NCBI RefSeq assembly: GCF_004335085.1
Contig: NZ_RQRS01000025.1
Span: forward strand, 26,747 to 90,746
From: Pedobacter nototheniae
GTDB lineage: Bacteria; Bacteroidota; Bacteroidia; Sphingobacteriales; Sphingobacteriaceae
Direction: 5' to 3'
DNA: 64,000 bases
Notes under the pieces: generated by a model
Told to the model about the DNA's origin: nothing
Database searches by the model: none
The model's input: the letters and a program-made list of their open reading frames with translations, nothing else
Made by a program: the position numbers and the translations under genes
In this document: in pieces, positions 60,455 through 64,000 of the stretch
How the letters are laid out: each line of letters starts with the position of its first letter
How positions within the stretch are numbered: position 1 is the stretch's first letter

Positions 60455-61036
60455 TTAAAATTCTACTTTCGGTGCATCTTTAGCAGTTGCATCAGCTTCA
60501 AAGTAACCTTTAGCTTTAAACCCGAACATACCAGCTGTTAAATTGGTAGGGAAAGATCTTATTTTACTATTGTATTCCTGTACAGCATCATTAAAATCTT
60601 TACGTGCAACAGTAATTCTGTTTTCGGTACTCTCTAATTGTGCAGATAAATCACTAAATTGTTGAGTTGCTTTTAATTCAGGATAGTTTTCGGTAATTGA
60701 TAATAATTTACCTAGCGCCTGGCTTAACTGACCTTGAGCAGCTTGATATTTTTGAATGTTTTCTGGCGTTAACTCATCTGCCTTAACCGTCATTTGTGTT
60801 GCTTTAGCACGAGCCTCAACAACTGCAGTTAAAGTTCCTTGTTCAAATTTAGCTGCACCTTTTACAGTACTCACTAAGTTTGGAATTAAATCTGCCCTTC
60901 TTTGATATTGGGTTTGTACAGTTCCCCATTTAGATTTTACATTTTCATCAAGTTTAACCATGCTGTTGTATCCGCATGAACTTAGTGTGCTAACTGCAAT
61001 CACGGCAGCTAAAATTCCAAAAACTAATTTTTTCAT
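60455..61036 (-). CDS. lemA: LemA-family lipoprotein
   Basis: The 193-residue protein has a lipoprotein signal (LSSC, Cys21). The LemA domain shows NVKSKWGTVQTQYQRRADLIPNLVSTVKGAA (about 32-62), ITENYPELKATQQFSDL and an ENRITVARKDFNDAVQEYN helix. It is mostly long helices and of unknown function. The lemA-TPM-TPM order recurs in many bacteria, supporting a shared envelope role. It is divergent from the FAD oxidoreductase gene. Confidence 0.93.
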   Translation of the reverse strand: MKKLVFGILAAVIAVSTLSSCGYNSMVKLDENVKSKWGTVQTQYQRRADLIPNLVSTVKGAAKFEQGTLTAVVEARAKATQMTVKADELTPENIQKYQAAQGQLSQALGKLLSITENYPELKATQQFSDLSAQLESTENRITVARKDFNDAVQEYNSKIRSFPTNLTAGMFGFKAKGYFEADATAKDAPKVEF

Positions 61037-61104
61037 CTTTATGATATTTGTTTTATTTTCAAATTGAATTTAAGGTCAATTTACAAATTAGATTACAAAA
61101 TCTG

Positions 61105-61112
61105 TACCTTTG
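61105..61112 (+). promoter_or_regulatory. -7 element (TAnnTTTG) for the FAD oxidoreductase gene
   Basis: TACCTTTG is an exact match 31 nt before the ATG at 61144. A TTA at 61081-61083 lies 21 nt upstream, a poor but possible -33. Confidence 0.6.
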
Positions 61113-61143
61113 TTACACTTCGGGATAAATACCTGACATTATT

Positions 61144-62685
61144 ATGCAGAAAGAAATCGAAATTACTTTGCTCCCACATCAGGTTGAGCAATCAGAAGCA
61201 ATCACTCAGAAACTTGCAGAATCTTTAAAACTGCCTTTAAATAGCATTAAAAGCTACGAAATCCTTAAAAGGTCTATTGATGCACGTTCCAGGAAAGTGA
61301 TTTACCGTTTGCAAGTGAGGGCTTATATTGATGAAGAAAGAATTGCAGAAGATTATACCGTAAACTATCAAAATGTCAGTAATGGCAAGCCTGTAATTAT
61401 TGTGGGCGCAGGTCCAGCTGGCTTATTTGCCGCACTTCAGTGTATAGAAAACGGTTTAAAACCCATCATTATCGAACGCGGTAAAGATGTAAAACAGCGC
61501 CGAAGAGATTTAGCAGCTATAAATAAACAAGGTTTAGTAAATACAGAATCCAATTATTGCTATGGCGAAGGTGGCGCAGGAACCTATTCAGATGGTAAAC
61601 TATATACCAGATCCAATAAGCGTGGTGATATTAATAAAGTATTGCAGGTTTTTGTGAGCCACGGTGCCGAACAGGATATTTTGGTTGATGCCCGCCCACA
61701 TATTGGTACCAATAAATTGCCACATATTATTACTTCTATAAAAGATACCATATTAAATGCAGGTGGCGAAGTGATGTTCGATACCCAAATGACAGATATA
61801 TTGGTCGAATTTGGAAAAGTTAAAGGAATAGAAGTAAACTTCGAAGATAAATTATTTGCCGATCATATTATTTTAGCAACCGGGCATTCGGCCAGAGATG
61901 TATACGAGTTATTAAATCGAAAAAACATCTTAATAGAAGCTAAGCCCTTTGCATTAGGCGTTCGTATTGAGCATCCCCAAAATATTATAGATACTGCACA
62001 ATACCATTGCGATACCCGTTCAGAATTTTTACCACCAGCCTATTATAGTTTGGTAGAGCAGGTAGGCGCTCGTGGCGTGTTTTCTTTTTGTATGTGCCCC
62101 GGTGGAATTATCGCCCCTTGCGCAACAGGAGAAAATGAAATTGTAGTTAATGGATGGTCGCCTTCAAAAAGGAACAATCCATATGCAAATTCCGGTACAG
62201 TTGTACAAGTAACTTTAAATGATGTACAAGGTTATGACCCGTTGCGGATGTTAAATTTTCAGTCAGAAATTGAAAAATTAGCTTTCGAAGCTGGCGGAGG
62301 TAACTTGGTTGCACCTGCACAACGAATGGTAGATTTTGTAAATAATAAGCTATCTATAGATTTACCAAAGAATTCATACCTCCCAGGCACAAAAAGTGTA
62401 ATGCTGGATAATGTTTTGCCAGAGTTTGTATCCGAAAGTTTAAAAGCAGCGCTTCCATTATTTGGAAATAAAATTAGAGGTTATTACACCAATGAAGCTA
62501 TTTTGGTTGGTGTAGAAAGCCGTACCTCATCACCAGTTCGTATTCCTCGAGATAAAGAGAGTTTTCAGCACCCACAAGTTTCTGGTTTATACCCATGTGC
62601 CGAAGGAGCTGGCTATGCCGGTGGTATTGTTTCAGCCGCCATTGATGGAATTAATTGTGCCAACGCTATATTATCAACAATATAA
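61144..62685 (+). CDS. FAD-dependent oxidoreductase (COG2509-type)
   Basis: The 513-residue protein has an N-terminal extension (about 1-82) and the FAD motif VGAGPAGLFAALQ (GxGxxG at 88-93). It continues with CYGEGGAGTYSDGKLYTR and HIILATGHSARDVYELL, and ends with GLYPCAEGAGYAGGIVSAAIDG. This pattern defines the family of uncharacterised FAD-dependent dehydrogenases found across bacteria. Substrate and electron partner are unknown. It has its own -7 box and is divergent from lemA. Confidence 0.9.
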   Translation: MQKEIEITLLPHQVEQSEAITQKLAESLKLPLNSIKSYEILKRSIDARSRKVIYRLQVRAYIDEERIAEDYTVNYQNVSNGKPVIIVGAGPAGLFAALQCIENGLKPIIIERGKDVKQRRRDLAAINKQGLVNTESNYCYGEGGAGTYSDGKLYTRSNKRGDINKVLQVFVSHGAEQDILVDARPHIGTNKLPHIITSIKDTILNAGGEVMFDTQMTDILVEFGKVKGIEVNFEDKLFADHIILATGHSARDVYELLNRKNILIEAKPFALGVRIEHPQNIIDTAQYHCDTRSEFLPPAYYSLVEQVGARGVFSFCMCPGGIIAPCATGENEIVVNGWSPSKRNNPYANSGTVVQVTLNDVQGYDPLRMLNFQSEIEKLAFEAGGGNLVAPAQRMVDFVNNKLSIDLPKNSYLPGTKSVMLDNVLPEFVSESLKAALPLFGNKIRGYYTNEAILVGVESRTSSPVRIPRDKESFQHPQVSGLYPCAEGAGYAGGIVSAAIDGINCANAILSTI

Positions 62686-62719
62686 ACAAACATTATATTA
62701 ACCCAATTGTTCTTTCAGT

Positions 62720-63187
62720 ATGTTTAATATTACGGCTGAATTAAGGAAAGCATATAATGGTGATGCATGGCACGGTAGCCATATTATGCAAATATTAAAT
62801 CAGGTAAAACCTGAAAACGCATTCAAATATTTCATTGTTGATGCACACTCTATCGCCGAAATTACTTTACATTTAACCAGTTGGACAGAAGAAGTATCGG
62901 CCAGACTACTTAATAAGATAGCTTCAGAACCTGCCCTTGGCGATTGGCCAATAGCTCAAAATAAAACTATTCAAGGCTGGGAGAAGATTATTTTTGATTT
63001 CAAAATAGCCAATGAAGAACTAATTCGCATTTGCGATTCTATTAAAGATCAGGATTGGCATGAGTGGGTAAAGTCAGAAAGTAATCCCGCATTAGGCAAA
63101 GGGATAGATAAAATAGAATTATTAAATGGCTTAGTTCAACATCACGCTTATCACGCAGGACAAATTGCAATACTTTCAAAATTTTAA
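62720..63187 (+). CDS. DinB-like metal-binding protein
   Basis: The 155-residue protein fits the DinB fold. A first histidine lies in the IVDAHSIAEITLHLTSW helix, and GLVQHHAYHAGQIAILSKF at the end carries the metal histidines. It is a distant relative of the DinB protein at 23607, with different loops. Its function is unknown; the family includes thiol transferases. It stops 1 bp before the CoA-binding gene, showing co-transcription. Confidence 0.85.
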   Translation: MFNITAELRKAYNGDAWHGSHIMQILNQVKPENAFKYFIVDAHSIAEITLHLTSWTEEVSARLLNKIASEPALGDWPIAQNKTIQGWEKIIFDFKIANEELIRICDSIKDQDWHEWVKSESNPALGKGIDKIELLNGLVQHHAYHAGQIAILSKF

Positions 63188-63188
63188 A

Positions 63189-63548
63189 ATGAAAAAAACA
63201 TTAATTATAGGCGCATCGCCAGATCCTACCCGTTACGCTTACAAAGCTGCACACATGTTGAAGCGTTTTAATCACGATTTCGTAAACGTAGGAATTAAAA
63301 AAGGAGAAGTCGCAGGTGTAGAAATTGAAAAGCCAGAAGAAATTCATCAAGATATAGATACGATAACCTTATATATTGGCCCCGCTTTGCAAGCACAATA
63401 CCACGATTATATTTTAGCAACAAAGCCAAAACGTGTAATCTTCAATCCAGGCACAGAAAACTATGAGCTTGAAAAACTTTTAGATCAACATAATATAGAA
63501 CCTGTAGAAGCGTGCACGCTGGTTTTATTAACCACTGGACAATATTAA
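63189..63548 (+). CDS. CoA-binding-domain protein (YccU-like)
   Basis: The 119-residue Rossmann-like protein shows IGASPDPTRYAYKAAHMLKR near the start and VIFNPGTENYELEKLL later, as in small CoA-binding proteins related to succinyl-CoA synthetase alpha. The role is unknown. The start at 63189 follows the DinB stop by one base and puts the first strand at the N-terminus; the frame runs further upstream but would add only non-conserved residues. Confidence 0.85.
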   Translation: MKKTLIIGASPDPTRYAYKAAHMLKRFNHDFVNVGIKKGEVAGVEIEKPEEIHQDIDTITLYIGPALQAQYHDYILATKPKRVIFNPGTENYELEKLLDQHNIEPVEACTLVLLTTGQY

Positions 63549-63861
63549 AATCTATTTTTTTGGAAATCAAGTTTGGGTGGTACTATTAAAGTTTAGTCCC
63601 GCCCACCATTTCAAATCCATTCCCGATAAAAATCGGGATACGGGTTTTCCATTCAGGTCGGGTTTATGTAACATAGATTGATGACCAAAACTCAAAATCC
63701 TATCCTTTCTAAAACCTATTAATTAGGTATAACCACTTCATTTCTTTTTACAAAACCGCTTGAAACACTTATAAGGGATTAAAGTTTGGGATTATGATTT
63801 ATTTTTTAAGGTTGAAAACCATGCTGTTAGGTTGTTTGGGTGAAATAAAGGGTTGGTTAGT
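63549..63861. other. Gene-free intergenic region before the tandem promoters
   Basis: This stretch holds a 7-bp hairpin TCCCGAT/ATCGGGA (63621-63627 with 63632-63638) and an 11-base word TAGTCCCGCCC (63594-63604). That word recurs inverted at 41356-41366, so it may be part of a dispersed repeat. I see no gene, tRNA or clear terminator. A 26-codon frame beginning near 63797 runs into the promoter and is not credible. Confidence 0.4.
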
Positions 63862-63892
63862 TTTGCTGTTTTAGATAATTTTTCTACTTTTG
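63862..63892 (+). promoter_or_regulatory. Strong promoter P1 at the window end
   Basis: TTTG (63862-63865), then 19 nt, then TACTTTTG (63885-63892): an exact -33/-7 pair with the spacing expected for the Bacteroidota housekeeping sigma factor. No protein start follows, which suggests a stable RNA operon downstream. Confidence 0.8.
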
Positions 63893-63967
63893 CAACCCGC
63901 TTCGGAGGAAGAGGAAAAGAGGGTGAGTGGTTGAAAAGAGAGAGCGATAATTATTTTCAAATAAAAG

Positions 63968-63997
63968 TTGCGATTGAATAAAAGATTGCTACCTTTG
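63968..63997 (+). promoter_or_regulatory. Strong promoter P2 at the window end
   Basis: TTG (63968-63970), then 19 nt, then TACCTTTG (63990-63997): a second full consensus promoter 105 nt downstream of P1. Tandem perfect promoters of this kind are typical of rRNA operons; the transcribed gene lies beyond the window. Confidence 0.8.
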
Positions 63998-64000
63998 CAG

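Noticed and set aside
63797..63877. 26-codon frame encoding a hydrophobic peptide
   Set aside because: It overlaps the -33 element of promoter P1 and has no ribosome-binding or conservation evidence.
1..64000. Phage, insertion sequence, plasmid or tRNA genes
   Set aside because: No transposase, integrase, capsid or replication gene of mobile type was seen, and no clear tRNA T-arm pattern was found by eye. A tRNA-search program would be needed to be certain.

Overview
The window looks like an ordinary chromosomal stretch from a low-GC member of the Bacteroidota, most likely Sphingobacteriaceae and Pedobacter-like. The evidence is the AT-rich base composition, several promoters of the Bacteroidota type (TAnnTTTG at -7, the best with TTG 19 nt upstream), near-absence of Shine-Dalgarno sites, and a gene set typical of that group: head-GIN/DUF2807, YARHG, CCC-motif protein, GH3-family enzyme, BT_3928-type DoxX protein, CruF and CrtW carotenoid enzymes, and LytS/LytR-type regulation. 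I see no phage, insertion sequence, CRISPR array, plasmid gene or tRNA. The genus is inference.

Layout. 1-9 kb: end of a DMT permease, a lipoprotein, a glycosyltransferase-like protein, glycine decarboxylase (gcvP), two small membrane proteins, a two-gene unit of a CDP-alcohol phosphatidyltransferase-like protein and a stand-alone DUF4157 protein, and a YceI protein. 8.8-18.4 kb: metallo-beta-lactamase-fold hydrolase, secreted sulfatase, recJ, lptB, a GH3-family enzyme and a tight run of small envelope proteins. 18.4-25 kb: bacilliredoxin, the cdaA-folP pair (c-di-AMP and folate), DUF1599, a BT_3928-like protein, an orphan ABC permease, DinB, shikimate kinase and a thioesterase. 25-33.6 kb: a CrtD-like carotenoid desaturase, M28 peptidase, DoxX, a 36-codon candidate gene, an RlmD-type rRNA methyltransferase, head-GIN protein, phosphoribosyltransferase and a membrane metallopeptidase-like protein.

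33.6-41.4 kb: an AraC regulator, then a carotenoid cluster (acyltransferase, glycosyltransferase, cruF, ispH, crtW), followed by ferrochelatase, gluconokinase, a HAD phosphatase and a 21-bp minisatellite flanked by direct repeats. 41.4-47.4 kb: waaA (Kdo transfer), then ugd-uxs-galE making UDP-glucuronate, UDP-xylose and UDP-galactose, an unknown gene and a CpsB-type PHP phosphatase. 47.4-53.3 kb: MacB/FtsX-type permease, A-type Fe-S carrier, a mutase large subunit lacking the B12 domain, and dnaA with a cluster of DnaA boxes upstream. 53.3-64 kb: a LytS/LytR two-component system, two S41 peptidases, a NUDIX enzyme, TPM and LemA proteins, a FAD-dependent oxidoreductase, a second DinB protein and a CoA-binding protein. 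The window ends on tandem strong promoters that very probably drive a stable RNA (perhaps rRNA) operon just outside.

The genes form several working groups: envelope biogenesis (lptB, waaA, nucleotide sugars, GT-like protein), decorated carotenoid synthesis (crtD, acyltransferase, glycosyltransferase, cruF, ispH, crtW), central metabolism, and small uncharacterised envelope proteins. No clearly new defence or mobile system is visible. The items most worth a second look are the proposed acyl-glycosyl carotenoid module, the stand-alone DUF4157 protein, the 36-codon gene with a rare strong Shine-Dalgarno site, the minisatellite, the DnaA-box cluster, and the terminator that lies inside the end of an S41 peptidase gene.
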